From Gammaproteobacteria bacterium (GTDB lineage: Bacteria > Pseudomonadota > Gammaproteobacteria > Chromatiales > Chromatiaceae): a stretch of 39,294 bases of DNA. The stretch lies in assembly GCA_030065815.1 (NCBI GenBank), contig JASJCU010000016.1:1-39294 (forward strand), read 5' to 3'. Below are positions 15,776 to 25,012 of the stretch, one piece after another. The translations under genes and the position numbers were made by a program. How positions within the stretch are numbered: the stretch's first letter is position 1; every line of letters starts with the position of its first letter. Under the pieces are notes generated by a model. The model ran no database searches and had not been told where the DNA came from. It saw only the letters and a list, made by a program, of their open reading frames with translations.

Positions 15776-16663
15776 TCAATCCGAATAGCCCAGCGATGCC
15801 AGGCCGGATTCGTCGCTGGACCAGCTCTTCTTGACCTTGATCCAGACTTCCAGGTGTACACGTGTCTGAAAGAAGTCGTTCATCGCGCGCCTTGCCGCGG
15901 TTGCCGCCTGTTTCATCGCTGCGCCGCCCTTGCCGAGCAGGATAGCGCGCTGGCTGTCACGTTCGACCCAGACGACGGCGTGGATATTGTAGCGGTCGCC
16001 GAGGTCTTCGAAGCGCTCTATCTCCACCGTTACCGAGTACGGCAGTTCGCTATGGTAGCGGCGGATCAGCTGCTCGCGCAGTAGCTCGGCGGCGAAGAAA
16101 CGCTCCGTGCGATCGCTGACCTGGTCGTCCGGAAAGATTGCGTCGCCCTCCGGGAGCCGCTTGAGGACAGCCGCGGCGAGCTGTTCGGCGTTGTCGCCGT
16201 CCTTGGCCGAAACCGGTATGACGTCGACGAACTCGTGGCGCCCGCTCAGTGTCTGCAGGTATGGCAGCAGTCGCTCCTTCCTGGCCACGAGGTCGACCTT
16301 GTTGACCGCGAGGATCGTCGCTATGCCGGTACGCCTGACCGCGTCGAGTACGCGCTCGTCTTCGCTGGTCCAGTCCAGTGCCTGGACGACGAAGACCACG
16401 ACATCGACATCGTGCATCGCCGCATGGGCCGCGCGATTCAGGTAGCGGTTCATGGCCTTGCCGCCGCGATCGTGGATGCCCGGCGTGTCGACGAACAGGA
16501 TCTGGCCACGCGGTTCGCTGCGGATCCCGAGGATCCTGTGCCGGGTGGTCTGCGGCTTGTGCGACGTGATCGCGAGCTTCTGGCCGATCAGGCGGTTCAG
16601 CAGCGTCGACTTGCCGACGTTCGGTCGCCCGACGAGCACGGCATAGCCACTGCGATAGCTCAC
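15776..16663 (-). CDS. era: GTPase Era
   Basis: An essential GTPase that binds 16S rRNA and helps assemble the 30S subunit. The 295-residue product has the P-loop GRPNVGKST at 12-20, DTPGIHD near 59, NKVDLV, SAKDGDN, and a C-terminal KH domain (LLGKGGAAMKQAATAARR) that binds the 3' end of 16S rRNA. The start is GTG at 16663, overlapping the rnc stop as GTGA, so its translation is probably coupled to RNase III. Confidence 0.96.
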   Translation of the reverse strand: MSYRSGYAVLVGRPNVGKSTLLNRLIGQKLAITSHKPQTTRHRILGIRSEPRGQILFVDTPGIHDRGGKAMNRYLNRAAHAAMHDVDVVVFVVQALDWTSEDERVLDAVRRTGIATILAVNKVDLVARKERLLPYLQTLSGRHEFVDVIPVSAKDGDNAEQLAAAVLKRLPEGDAIFPDDQVSDRTERFFAAELLREQLIRRYHSELPYSVTVEIERFEDLGDRYNIHAVVWVERDSQRAILLGKGGAAMKQAATAARRAMNDFFQTRVHLEVWIKVKKSWSSDESGLASLGYSD

Positions 16664-17328
16664 GGCGCCTCGGCCTCGATCCGTGTCAGCATCGCGCGCG
16701 CGGCCGCCTGCTCGGCCTTGCGGCGACTGCCGCCCTCGCCCTCGGCGTCGTCGACGATGCCGACTGAGCAGACGACACGGAATGTCTGGTCGTGGGCGTC
16801 GCCCCGTATGTCGATCACCTGGTAGGTCGGCAGTGGCCTGCCCATCGACTGCAGATACTCCTGCAAGCGGGTCTTGGCGTCCTTGAGCTGGGTCTGCGTC
16901 GTCGGCTCGGCGAGGCGGTCACCGAGCAGGCGGCGAACCAGCCGGCGCGCCGCATCGATACCACCGTCGAGGTAGACGGCAGCGATGATCGCCTCGACGG
17001 CATCGGCAAGAATCGAATCACGCGTCTGCCCGCCGCTGCGCAGTTCGCCGGGACCGAGCTTCAGGACTTCGCCGAGCTGCAGGTCGCGCGCGATTGCGGC
17101 CAGGGTTTCACGTTTGACGAGGTGCGCGCGCATGCGACTCAGCTGACCCTCATCGGCGTCGCCAGCGGCATGATAAAGACCGTCGGCGACCGCGAAACCG
17201 AGGATCGCATCGCCGAGGAACTCCAGGCGTTCGTTGTTGCGGGCACCGAGGCTGCGGTGCGTCAGCGCGCGCTCGAGCAATTCGACGTTGTTGAATTGGT
17301 AGTCGATACGCTGCTGCAGTCGCCTCAT
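16660..17328 (-). CDS. rnc: Ribonuclease III
   Basis: A double-strand-specific endoribonuclease for rRNA and mRNA processing. The 222-residue product has the signature NERLEFLGDAILG at 32-44 with the catalytic acids, a second metal-binding site DAVEAIIAAVYLDGG, and a C-terminal dsRNA-binding domain (DAKTRLQEYLQSMGRPLPTY ... GSRRKAEQAAARAML). The ATG at 17328 overlaps the stop of the DUF4845 gene as ATGA. In other gammaproteobacteria RNase III processes the leader of this operon; no such hairpin is evident here. Confidence 0.96.
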   Translation of the reverse strand: MRRLQQRIDYQFNNVELLERALTHRSLGARNNERLEFLGDAILGFAVADGLYHAAGDADEGQLSRMRAHLVKRETLAAIARDLQLGEVLKLGPGELRSGGQTRDSILADAVEAIIAAVYLDGGIDAARRLVRRLLGDRLAEPTTQTQLKDAKTRLQEYLQSMGRPLPTYQVIDIRGDAHDQTFRVVCSVGIVDDAEGEGGSRRKAEQAAARAMLTRIEAEAP

Positions 17329-17708
17329 GGCCCAGGTATCAGCGCCGACTCGGAGAACACCATGACGATCGAGACGTTACCGGCGACCGGCTTGCGGACT
17401 TCGTAATCGACATTCATCCGCATGCCGAACTTTTCCTTCTTGAACTTGAGCCAGTCTTGATCGAATTCGTAGACGCTGTTGATCTTGATCCGCTTCATGA
17501 AGGATTTCTTCATCTCGCGCGGCGTCATCTTGCGCACGGCACGGTCGTCTTCCATGGTCTTGAGGACCTGCCGGATCGAATAGTTCTCGAGGTAGGTTGG
17601 TATCATCTTGATGCCGATCAGCATGAAGAACACCGCGATGCCAAGCACGATCAGCCACGACATCATCGTCAAACCGCGTTGTTTTCCAATGCCATAATCC
17701 GGTTTCAT
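17325..17708 (-). CDS. DUF4845 domain-containing membrane protein
   Basis: A 127-residue protein with a short basic start and then KQRGLTMMSWLIVLGIAVFF, which resembles a pilin-like N-terminal helix with a Gly before the hydrophobic segment. A soluble alpha/beta domain with many lysines follows and would be periplasmic. This family is regularly found between lepB and rnc in gammaproteobacteria, as here; its function is unknown. It lies 71 bases after lepB and overlaps rnc by four bases. Confidence 0.85.
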   Translation of the reverse strand: MKPDYGIGKQRGLTMMSWLIVLGIAVFFMLIGIKMIPTYLENYSIRQVLKTMEDDRAVRKMTPREMKKSFMKRIKINSVYEFDQDWLKFKKEKFGMRMNVDYEVRKPVAGNVSIVMVFSESALIPGP

Positions 17709-17779
17709 AATGTGGTTCCTGAGATAGATCCTGTCTCTTTAGCGGCCACGGCCGGGGAAGGCTTGAGTTCCCCGGCGGC

Positions 17780-18625
17780 TCATTCGCCGATCGAGCCGAT
17801 GCGGTCCAGCGCGATGAAACCGGTTCGCTTCCAGTCCCAGCTCAGCCAGACGAAAAACGCCTTGCCGACCAGATTCTGCTCGGGCACGAACCCCCAGCAG
17901 CGTCCGTCGTTGCTGTCGTCGCGATTGTCGCCGACCATCAGGTAGTGCCCCGGCGGCACCTCGACCTCTTTATAACCCAGGAAACCGCACGATGGACTGA
18001 AATCGGGTGCCAGCGGGTTGACCAGGATCGCGTGTTCTACGTCGCCCAACGACTCGCGGCCCTCGATCGACCCGAGCGCTCGCATGCCCGACCCCTCGGG
18101 CTGATAGGGACCGACGACGTCGACCGGCGTCGCGTCGCCATTAATGAACAGCGTCTTGTTCTGGTAGCGGATGCGATCCCCCGGCATCCCGACGACCCGC
18201 TTGATGTAGTCCAGCCGTGGGTTTACCGGCCAGCGGAACACGACGATATCGCCGCGCTCGGGGGCGCCGAGGTCGACCAGCTTGGTCTTTGTCACCGGCA
18301 TGCGGATGCCGTAGGCAAACTTGTTGACGAGGATGAAATCACCGACCAGCAGCGTCGGCATCATCGACCCCGACGGGATGCGGAACGGCTCGACGAGGAA
18401 GGCACGCAGCAGCAGCACGATCAGGAAGATCGGAAAGAACGAACGCGCGTATTCGACGGTCGTCGGCAGCTCGGCATCGGGTGACGGCCTACCCTTCGCG
18501 AGCCGGTAGGCCAGCCAGACGACGCCGGTCACCAGTGACGCCAGCGCCAGTGCGGGTTCGATGCCGAACGCGACGACGACCCATACGAGAAAGGCGAAAA
18601 ATAAGACGATCAGAGTTGTTTGCAT
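17780..18625 (-). CDS. lepB: Signal peptidase I
   Basis: An inner-membrane serine protease that removes signal peptides from secreted proteins. The 281-residue product has two N-terminal membrane helices, a third hydrophobic stretch at about 63-76, the catalytic Ser87 in IPSGSMMPTLL, the catalytic Lys142 in DYIKRVVGMPGD, and the conserved GDNRDDSNDGRCWGFVP near the C-terminus. It lies 40 bases downstream of lepA on the same strand. Confidence 0.96.
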   Translation of the reverse strand: MQTTLIVLFFAFLVWVVVAFGIEPALALASLVTGVVWLAYRLAKGRPSPDAELPTTVEYARSFFPIFLIVLLLRAFLVEPFRIPSGSMMPTLLVGDFILVNKFAYGIRMPVTKTKLVDLGAPERGDIVVFRWPVNPRLDYIKRVVGMPGDRIRYQNKTLFINGDATPVDVVGPYQPEGSGMRALGSIEGRESLGDVEHAILVNPLAPDFSPSCGFLGYKEVEVPPGHYLMVGDNRDDSNDGRCWGFVPEQNLVGKAFFVWLSWDWKRTGFIALDRIGSIGE

Positions 18626-18665
18626 GGTGCTTCCAGGGCCCGACAGCGTCGATCGGCCGGGCCGG

Positions 18666-20471
18666 TTAGTTGTCTTTGCCTACCTGAAGAACGGCGAGGA
18701 ACGCCTCCTGCGGGATCTCCACCCTGCCGACCTGTTTCATGCGTTTCTTGCCGGCCTTCTGCTTCTCCAGGAGCTTGCGCTTGCGCGTCACGTCGCCGCC
18801 GTAGCATTTCGCCGTGACGTTCTTGCGCAGCGCCTTGACCGTGGAACGGGCGATGACCTTGCTGCCGATGGCGGCCTGGATAGCCACTTCGAACATCTGC
18901 CGGGGGATGATCTCCTTCATGCGTTCGGTGAGCTCGCGGCCACGGCTCTCGGCATGGTCGCGGTGCACGATCAGCGACAGGGCATCGACGCGTTCAGCGT
19001 TGATCAGGATATCCAGCTTGATCAACGGTGCGACCTGGAAACGCTTGAATTCGTACTCGAATGACGCATAGCCCCGGCTGACCGATTTCAGCCGATCGAA
19101 GAAATCGAGCACCACCTCGTTCATCGGCAGCTCGTAGACCAGCTGCACCTGGCCGGCCAGGTACTGCAGGTTTTTTTGCACGCCGCGCTTCTCGATACAC
19201 AGGTTGATGACGTTGCCGAGATGATCCTTGGGCACGAGGATGTGTGCCTCGATGATCGGTTCGCGCACCTCGCGGTACTTTCCCGACTCGGGCAACGCCG
19301 ACGGGTTGTCGATCATCAGGGTCGCGCCGTCATTCATCTCGACCTCGTAGACGACAGTCGGCGCTGTCGTGATCAGGTCGAGGTCGTACTCGCGCTCGAG
19401 GCGTTCCTGCACGATCTCCATATGCAGCATGCCGAGAAATCCACAGCGGAAACCGAAACCGAGGGCCTGCGAGGTCTCCGGTTCGAAATGCAGTGCCGCA
19501 TCATTGAGTTTGAGCTTCTGCAGCGCATCGCGAAACGCGTCGTAGTCGTCGGAACTCACCGGGTACAACCCGGCAAACACCCGCGGACGCACCTCGCGAA
19601 ACCCGGGCAGAGCATGCTCGGCCCTGCGCTTCTCGAGAGTCAGGGTGTCACCGACCGGTGCACCGTCGATTTCCTTGATGCCGGCGATGACGAAGCCGAC
19701 CTCGCCGCTGCCGAGCGCCTTCCTGTCGAGCCGCTTGGGCGAGAACACGCCGACCTTCTCGACCTGGTAGACGCGGCCCGTCGACATCACACGCATCTTG
19801 TCCTTCGGCCGGATCACACCGTTGACGACCCGGATCAGCGAGATGACGCCAACGTAGGCATCGAACCACGAATCGATGATCAGTGCCTGCAGCGGGGCAT
19901 CGACATCGCCCTGGGGTGGCGGCACGCCCTTGACCAGCGCTTCGAGCAGGTCGCGGATACCGGTGCCGGTCTTGGCGCTGACCCTGAGGGCGCCGCCGGC
20001 GTCGATACCGATGATTTCCTCGATTTCGTTCGATACCCGCTCGGGCTCCGCCGACGGCAGGTCAATCTTGTTCAGCACCGGCAGCACTTCGAGCCCCTGC
20101 TCGATCGCCGTGTAACAGTTGGCGACGCTCTGCGCCTCGACCCCTTGCGCCGCGTCGACGACCAGCAGCGCGCCTTCGCAGGCGGCCAGGGATCGCGAGA
20201 CCTCGTAGGAAAAATCGACGTGTCCCGGCGTATCGATGAAATTCAGCTGGTAGGTCTCGCCGTTCTCGGCCTGGTAGTCGAGCGTGACCGACTGGGCCTT
20301 GATCGTGATGCCACGCTCGCGTTCGAGATCCATCGAGTCGAGCACCTGCTCCGCCATCTCGCGCTCGGTCAGGCCCCCGCAGACCTGGATGAAGCGGTCG
20401 GCGATCGTCGACTTGCCATGATCGATGTGCGCAATGATCGAGAAGTTGCGAATATGGCTGAGTTCGGTCAT
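18666..20471 (-). CDS. lepA: Elongation factor 4 (LepA), ribosomal back-translocase GTPase
   Basis: A translational GTPase that acts on ribosomes under stress and supports 30S biogenesis. The 601-residue product has the P-loop AHIDHGKST at 14-22, the switch [28 protein letters not shown], and the LepA-specific C-terminal domain ending in [18 protein letters not shown]. The start at 20471 ([10 protein letters not shown]) gives the normal length; the open frame extends about 16 codons further toward the terminator hairpin but those residues are not family-like. First gene of the lepA-lepB-rnc-era-recO-pdxJ run. Confidence 0.96.
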   Translation of the reverse strand: MTELSHIRNFSIIAHIDHGKSTIADRFIQVCGGLTEREMAEQVLDSMDLERERGITIKAQSVTLDYQAENGETYQLNFIDTPGHVDFSYEVSRSLAACEGALLVVDAAQGVEAQSVANCYTAIEQGLEVLPVLNKIDLPSAEPERVSNEIEEIIGIDAGGALRVSAKTGTGIRDLLEALVKGVPPPQGDVDAPLQALIIDSWFDAYVGVISLIRVVNGVIRPKDKMRVMSTGRVYQVEKVGVFSPKRLDRKALGSGEVGFVIAGIKEIDGAPVGDTLTLEKRRAEHALPGFREVRPRVFAGLYPVSSDDYDAFRDALQKLKLNDAALHFEPETSQALGFGFRCGFLGMLHMEIVQERLEREYDLDLITTAPTVVYEVEMNDGATLMIDNPSALPESGKYREVREPIIEAHILVPKDHLGNVINLCIEKRGVQKNLQYLAGQVQLVYELPMNEVVLDFFDRLKSVSRGYASFEYEFKRFQVAPLIKLDILINAERVDALSLIVHRDHAESRGRELTERMKEIIPRQMFEVAIQAAIGSKVIARSTVKALRKNVTAKCYGGDVTRKRKLLEKQKAGKKRMKQVGRVEIPQEAFLAVLQVGKDN

Positions 20472-20499
20472 TGCTGCGGTAGATCGGCCCCGATCGATG

Positions 20500-20532
20500 A
20501 AAAAAACGGAACTCCCCACAGGGAAGTTCCGT
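20500..20532 (-). terminator. Rho-independent terminator after the muc operon
   Basis: On the minus strand a stem of 12 pairs with one mismatch (arms 20521-20532 and 20506-20517, three-base loop) is followed at once by seven T residues (20506-20500). It lies downstream of the glutaredoxin-like gene and just before lepA, so it should end the rpoE-rseABC-mucD transcript and separate it from lepA. Confidence 0.85.
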
Positions 20533-20568
20533 TCAGGTCTTCTCGCGAACTGCTGCGAAGGCGCTGGA

Positions 20569-20826
20569 TTATAAAGGATTTATCGGATCGCCGAAATAGT
20601 GCTTGAGGCGTTGAGGATCGGCCTGCAACTCACAGATCACGGCGTCTCCGACCATCAGCACGGGCACGCGGAGGCCGTACAGGCGCCGCCAGTCGTCACG
20701 GCTGTCGACATTGCGCCAGTCGAGCCCATCGGTCTGCGTCGGCCAGCCGCGGTGCAGGACGGATGCCAGCTCCTCGCAGAGGTGGCAGCCGTCGCGGTAG
20801 TACAGGACCAGGGCCGGGTCGGGCAC
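20569..20826 (-). CDS. Glutaredoxin-like thioredoxin-fold protein (DUF836 type)
   Basis: An 85-residue protein with a single thioredoxin-like fold. The redox motif CHLC is at residues 14-17 ([11 protein letters not shown]) and the cis-proline segment is [10 protein letters not shown]. Such small glutaredoxin-family proteins are thought to exchange dithiols in the cytoplasm. The start is a GTG directly abutting the mucD stop, so it is the last gene of the envelope-stress operon, ahead of the terminator. The substrate is not known. Confidence 0.82.
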   Translation of the reverse strand: MPDPALVLYYRDGCHLCEELASVLHRGWPTQTDGLDWRNVDSRDDWRRLYGLRVPVLMVGDAVICELQADPQRLKHYFGDPINPL

Positions 20827-22269
20827 TCAGCCTTCGAGCCGCAGTGCCATGAACAGCGGGCTGTCGCCGCGCCGCACCAGGACCGCGACCGTGCGTTTGT
20901 CGTCGGCGCCCTCGATCAGCTCACGCAGGTGGCGCGCGTTCTTGACGTCGACCCCGTCGAACATCAGCACGATGTCGCCGCGGCGCATCCCGGCGTCCTG
21001 CGCCGGGCCGACCGACACCTCGCCGATCAGCGCTCCACCGGAGCGGTCGAGCCCGAGCTCCTGTCTGACGTTCGGTTCGATGTCGATGATCGACAGTCCG
21101 AGCTGCTCTATCTCCTCGGCCTGCGGTGGCGCCGGTTCGCTGGAGCGTGCGGCGACCGGCTGCTCGTCTTCGTCGAGGCGCCCGACGACGACGGCAACGT
21201 CGCGTTCCTCGCCGTTGCGCAGTACGCGCAGCGTGGCTTCCTCATCGACGCGCGTCGCTCCGACCATCGGCGGCAACTGGCTCGAGTTCAGCAGCTTCTT
21301 GCCGTTGTAGGCAACGATCACGTCACCGACCTCGAGCCCGGCCTTGTCGGCAGGGGAGTCCTCCATGATCCGCGACACCAGCGCACCGTGCGGTTGCGCG
21401 AGGCCGAACGACTCGGCGAGGTTGCGATCGACGTCCTGGATCAGCACGCCGAGGTAGCCGCGCGACACCTTGCCGGTTTCGCGCAGCTGATCGGCGACGT
21501 TCATCGCCAACTCGATCGGGATCGCGAACGACAGGCCCATGAAGCCGCCGGTCCGGCTGTAGATCTGCGAGTTGATACCGATCACCTCACCGTCGAGATC
21601 GAACAGAGGTCCGCCGGAGTTGCCGGGATTGATCGCGACGTCGGTCTGGATGAACGGAACATAGTTTTCCGTCGGCAGACTGCGTCCCTTGGCACTGACG
21701 ATACCGGCAGTCACGGTGTGATCGAACCCGAACGGTGAACCTATCGCCAACACCCACTCGCCGACCTTGAGGCCGCTGCTCTTGCCGATCTTGACGGTCG
21801 GCAGGTTGTTCGCCTCGATCTTCAGCAGCGCGACGTCACTGGCCTTGTCCGAGCCGATCACCTTGGCGTCGTAGCTGCGACGGTCGCTGAAGCGAACCTG
21901 GACCGTTTCGGCATCTTCGATGACATGGTGGTTGGTCAGGATGTAGCCGTCCGACGACACGACGAAGCCGGAGCCCAGCGACTGCGATTCGCGTTGCGAG
22001 AACTCTTCCCTGCCCTCGCCGAAGAAGTGCTTGAACAGCTCGTTGAACGGGCTGTCTTCGGGCAGGTCCGGCATCGAGAAGCCTTCGGGCATGCGCTGGC
22101 TGACGCGCCGTTTCTGCTCGGTGCTGATGTTGACGACCGCGGCACTGTTGCGCTCGGCCAGCTCGGTGAAGTCGGGCAGCCCGATCCGGGCCTGGGCGGC
22201 CGATGCGAACACCAGTAGCGCCAGCGTGACCGCGAGGGCCGGGGTCTGCAGCATCATTCGTTTGATCAT
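20827..22269 (-). CDS. mucD: Periplasmic serine protease of the DegP/HtrA type (MucD)
   Basis: A periplasmic quality-control protease. The 480-residue product has a signal peptide (MIKRMMLQ, hydrophobic core, cleavage near AQA-R), the catalytic triad His115 in TNHHV, Asp145 in SDVALLK and Ser218 in GNSGGP, then two PDZ domains (about 255-345 and 385-475, with GYLGV and GALIGEV carboxylate-binding loops). The start at 22269 gives the signal peptide; the longer frame upstream runs through rseC. In Pseudomonas the equivalent gene, in the same operon position, limits sigma-E/AlgU signalling by clearing misfolded envelope proteins. Confidence 0.94.
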   Translation of the reverse strand: MIKRMMLQTPALAVTLALLVFASAAQARIGLPDFTELAERNSAAVVNISTEQKRRVSQRMPEGFSMPDLPEDSPFNELFKHFFGEGREEFSQRESQSLGSGFVVSSDGYILTNHHVIEDAETVQVRFSDRRSYDAKVIGSDKASDVALLKIEANNLPTVKIGKSSGLKVGEWVLAIGSPFGFDHTVTAGIVSAKGRSLPTENYVPFIQTDVAINPGNSGGPLFDLDGEVIGINSQIYSRTGGFMGLSFAIPIELAMNVADQLRETGKVSRGYLGVLIQDVDRNLAESFGLAQPHGALVSRIMEDSPADKAGLEVGDVIVAYNGKKLLNSSQLPPMVGATRVDEEATLRVLRNGEERDVAVVVGRLDEDEQPVAARSSEPAPPQAEEIEQLGLSIIDIEPNVRQELGLDRSGGALIGEVSVGPAQDAGMRRGDIVLMFDGVDVKNARHLRELIEGADDKRTVAVLVRRGDSPLFMALRLEG

Positions 22270-22280
22270 CTTTCGCGTTC

Positions 22281-22793
22281 CTAATCCTTTTCCAAGTTTC
22301 GCCCGAACGGCAGCGGTATCTCCGCGACGCCGGAGTCGGCAGACTGCACGGCCTGGCGCAGCAGGCGCACGGTGTCGACGTCGCGCCGGCGGACGTGTCG
22401 ACGCGATGCGGCACGCACCCACGCCAGCCCGGCGGTCAGTCCGAGTAGACCGCCGCCGACTCCGCCGAGTTCCGATGCCACGGTCATTGCCCCTGCGATG
22501 CGCTCGCCAAGCAGCGCGCCGGCCAGCAGGCCGAGCAGCGGGGCGCCGTACAGCAGCAGCGATGTGCGCTGCAGCATCGCCTCGTTGAGTCCGACGATGA
22601 CGGTGTCCCCCGGTTGCGCGCCGATCGTGTTGCGCAGGCGAAAGCGCAGCTGGCGTTGCGGGAACCAGGCCGCGATCAGCGATGTTCCACAACCGTTCCT
22701 GGCGTCGCAGCTGCCGCACGCGGACTGTCGCAGCGTCGTCACCTCGGCGAGATCGCTGTCGACGGCGACGACCCGCGCACGCGCCTCGATCAT
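22281..22793 (-). CDS. rseC: SoxR-reducing system / sigma-E regulatory protein RseC (MucC)
   Basis: A 170-residue inner-membrane protein. A small cytosolic N-terminal domain carries Cys26, Cys29 and Cys35 (ACGSCDARNGCG), expected to hold a redox centre. Two membrane helices then follow around residues 78-93 and 103-125, and a basic tail. RseC-family proteins act in the electron-transfer complex that reduces SoxR, and as modulators of the sigma-E pathway in the algU-muc operon. The ATG overlaps the rseB stop by one base (TGATG). Confidence 0.88.
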   Translation of the reverse strand: MIEARARVVAVDSDLAEVTTLRQSACGSCDARNGCGTSLIAAWFPQRQLRFRLRNTIGAQPGDTVIVGLNEAMLQRTSLLLYGAPLLGLLAGALLGERIAGAMTVASELGGVGGGLLGLTAGLAWVRAASRRHVRRRDVDTVRLLRQAVQSADSGVAEIPLPFGRNLEKD

Positions 22794-23746
22794 CAGCGCA
22801 CAGGCTCGACGTGTTGGGCGACCCAGTGCAGCGTCGCCAACGGCACCTCGCCCATGACGATCACCTCGTGCTCACCGATGATGCGGCCAACCGCCTTGGC
22901 AGCGCCGAACCGCGATTCACCCGACAGTCCGTGGCCGTCGGTGCGCTGTATGTAGACCGACAGCGTGGCCAGGCCGTCCGAGAAGATCAGGTGCTCGGCA
23001 TCGCCGTCAGCGGCGGCGCGCTTTCGAAAAGCGTTGAGCTGGAAACCCGGAGGCAGATCGGCCACGCGCCAGGCCGGTTCGGTCGGGCGCTCGTAGGCGG
23101 TACGCGCGTCGTCGTCGATGCGCGCGAGCTGCATCGCGGACAGGTCGTGCTCGATCGGGGTAATCGCCTCGTTGATGCGGATCTCCGTGAACATCATCTG
23201 CGATACCGGTCGACGCGACTTGTCGAACATGATCGAGCGCAGCGGCAGCGCCGTGTGGATATCGACGAACAGCCGATATCCGTAGCGGAAGTCGTCGCGC
23301 GGCTCGATGACAATCTGCTGGGCCTTGCGTCCGGCAACGATTTCCGGCGTCAGCGTCTGCATCCGGTACGACTGGGCGAGCTGCGCCGCGCTGACCCCTT
23401 TCAGCGGCGATATCGACTGGTTGGCGGGGTTGCGCCCGACGTTGATATGACGACCCTGCCCGGGGATCAGACAGGCGACCGCCTCATCGCTGCGGATGAC
23501 CTCGCGGGGCTCGCCGGTCAGCGAGACGATCCGCTCCTTCTCGATGCCGTCGACGACGCGATGCACGAGGTAGATTGCGTCGAGCTTATCGCCCGATTGG
23601 ACGACCAGTCGGCCTTCATAGTCGAGTTGGCGAACCGCGTCGTTCATGCGATCCAACCAGGCCAGCGGCGACGCGTGTAACGCCTGAGCGGCGGTCGCGG
23701 CGATCAGGCCGGCGACCGCTACCCAGAGCCGCTCAGCGTGCCTCAT
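22793..23746 (-). CDS. rseB: Sigma-E regulatory protein RseB (MucB)
   Basis: A periplasmic protein that binds the anti-sigma factor RseA and protects it from proteolysis until off-pathway envelope lipids or lipoproteins are sensed. The 317-residue product has a signal peptide (hydrophobic 8-22), then the LolA-like N-terminal domain (LDYEGRLVVQSGDKLDAIYL, HRVVDGIEKERIVSLTGEPR) and a smaller C-terminal domain (WRVADLPPGFQLNAFRK). Its start overlaps the end of rseA by 14 bases. Confidence 0.92.
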   Translation of the reverse strand: MRHAERLWVAVAGLIAATAAQALHASPLAWLDRMNDAVRQLDYEGRLVVQSGDKLDAIYLVHRVVDGIEKERIVSLTGEPREVIRSDEAVACLIPGQGRHINVGRNPANQSISPLKGVSAAQLAQSYRMQTLTPEIVAGRKAQQIVIEPRDDFRYGYRLFVDIHTALPLRSIMFDKSRRPVSQMMFTEIRINEAITPIEHDLSAMQLARIDDDARTAYERPTEPAWRVADLPPGFQLNAFRKRAAADGDAEHLIFSDGLATLSVYIQRTDGHGLSGESRFGAAKAVGRIIGEHEVIVMGEVPLATLHWVAQHVEPVR

Positions 23747-24335
23747 AACTGGCTACGCCGAGATGCGGCACCGGACCGTGCAGGCCGGTACGCCCGGCAT
23801 ATTCGTGATGCTCGATGATCAGGCGGTTGAGCCTTTCTTCGAGTTTCGGGTCGAGGGTATGCCAACGGGAGCTGCCCGGGCTACCGCTGCGACTGATGGC
23901 GTTGTCCAGGCGCGACGGCTGCGACGCGACGAGCTGCGGTATCGCCTGCGGACGGGGCACGTCCGTCATGACGGGAATCATCTGCGTCCCAGGCTGTAGG
24001 CCGGGAATCATCTGCGGCGCGATGACCACCGCCGCGGTCGCCACCGATGCGGCCACTGCGACACCGGCGACCGGCTTCCACCAGCGCCACGGGCTGGGCG
24101 GCGGCGGCACGAACACCGTCGGCTCGTCGCGCAGCGCACTGCGGACATCGTCCGAGACATGCACGACCTGCGCGGATTCGTCGCGTAGCAGCTCGCCGAT
24201 CAGCCGGTACCTGCCGTAGGTGTCGAGGGCTTCTGGCCCGGCATCAAGCAGGCGCGAGACCGTGTTTCGAAATGCCTCCGGCTCGACTTCGCCGTCCACC
24301 AATGCGGAGATCTGCTCACCTTCGATTTTGTTCAT
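23733..24335 (-). CDS. rseA: Anti-sigma-E factor RseA (MucA)
   Basis: An inner-membrane anti-sigma factor. The first 85 residues are the cytoplasmic sigma-binding domain (EQISALVDGEVE, DTYGRYRLIGELLRDE), a single membrane helix runs from about 87 to 107, and the remainder is periplasmic, where site-1 protease DegS/AlgW and RseB act. The 200-residue length and position directly after rpoE are typical of RseA/MucA. It lies 15 bases after rpoE and overlaps rseB by 14 bases. Confidence 0.92.
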   Translation of the reverse strand: MNKIEGEQISALVDGEVEPEAFRNTVSRLLDAGPEALDTYGRYRLIGELLRDESAQVVHVSDDVRSALRDEPTVFVPPPPSPWRWWKPVAGVAVAASVATAAVVIAPQMIPGLQPGTQMIPVMTDVPRPQAIPQLVASQPSRLDNAISRSGSPGSSRWHTLDPKLEERLNRLIIEHHEYAGRTGLHGPVPHLGVASYEAR

Positions 24336-24350
24336 AGACCCCAGTCCCGT

Positions 24351-24935
24351 TCAATCGGTCGCCATCAGCGGCTTGAGTTTCGCATCGATCGCCTCGCGGG
24401 CCCGGAAGATCCGCGACCGGACGGTGCCGATCGGGCATTCCATGGCCTGTGCGATCTCCTCGTAGCTGAGACCTTCCAGCTCACGCAACGTGATCGCGGT
24501 CCGCAGGTCTTCGGGCAGCGCATCGAGAGCGCGCTGGATGGTGTGCGCGATTTCGCGTTCCAGCGCCAAATTCTCGGGCGTGCCGAATTCCTTCAGCGGC
24601 GATCCCATATCCATCTGTTCGGCCATGTCCGCCTCGATATCGTCACCGGGCGGCCGCCGGGCCTGTGCGGCGAGATGATTCTTCGCGGTGTTGATCGCGA
24701 CCCGGTACAACCAGGTGTAAAACGCGCTGTCACCACGGAATTTCGGCAGTGCGCGGTAGGCCTTTATAAAGGCCTCCTGGGTCACGTCCAGCACCTCGGC
24801 CGGGTCGCGGATGTAGCGGGCGATCAGGTTGCCGACCTTATGCTGGTACTTGAGCACCAGGATGTCGAAGGCCTTTTTTTCGCCGCGCTGCACCCGTTCC
24901 ACCAGCGCCTGATCTGTTTCACGATCGCTGGTCAC
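24351..24935 (-). CDS. rpoE: RNA polymerase sigma factor RpoE (AlgU), envelope stress
   Basis: An ECF sigma factor that directs transcription in response to envelope damage. The 194-residue product has region 2 (DVTQEAFIKAYRALPKFRG, FYTWLYRVAINTAKNHL) and region 4 (LPEDLRTAITLRELEGLSY with the helix-turn-helix PIGTVRSRIFRAREAI). The start is GTG at 24935, giving the usual length; a longer frame opens at 25007 but that codon sits inside the -35 element of the gene's own sigma-E-type promoter, so it cannot be translated from that transcript. First gene of rpoE-rseA-rseB-rseC-mucD. Confidence 0.95.
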   Translation of the reverse strand: MTSDRETDQALVERVQRGEKKAFDILVLKYQHKVGNLIARYIRDPAEVLDVTQEAFIKAYRALPKFRGDSAFYTWLYRVAINTAKNHLAAQARRPPGDDIEADMAEQMDMGSPLKEFGTPENLALEREIAHTIQRALDALPEDLRTAITLRELEGLSYEEIAQAMECPIGTVRSRIFRAREAIDAKLKPLMATD

Positions 24936-24984
24936 CCGGGCTGGACTCCAACGGGACCGCACACCCCTCGCCGCGTCCTGTGGC

Positions 24985-25012
24985 AATTGACCGTCCGTAG
25001 CGGGCAAAGTTC
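24985..25012 (-). promoter_or_regulatory. Sigma-E-type autoregulatory promoter of rpoE
   Basis: On the minus strand GAACTT (25012-25007) is followed by 16 bases and TCAATT (24990-24985), a close match to the known sigma-E pattern GAACTT-N16-TCTGA/TCAAA. It should start transcription near 24979, about 45 bases before the GTG of rpoE, and so make the operon self-activating. Confidence 0.8.

Noticed and set aside
20482-20495. Short inverted repeat GATCGG-CC-CCGATC just upstream of lepA
   Set aside because: Only six pairs with a two-base loop and no U-run; GATC-rich palindromes of this size are expected by chance at this base composition.
19176-20606. A 476-codon open frame on the plus strand opposite lepA
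   Set aside because: Antisense shadow of lepA, rich in Asp/Arg/His/Val with no recognisable domain and no ribosome-binding site.
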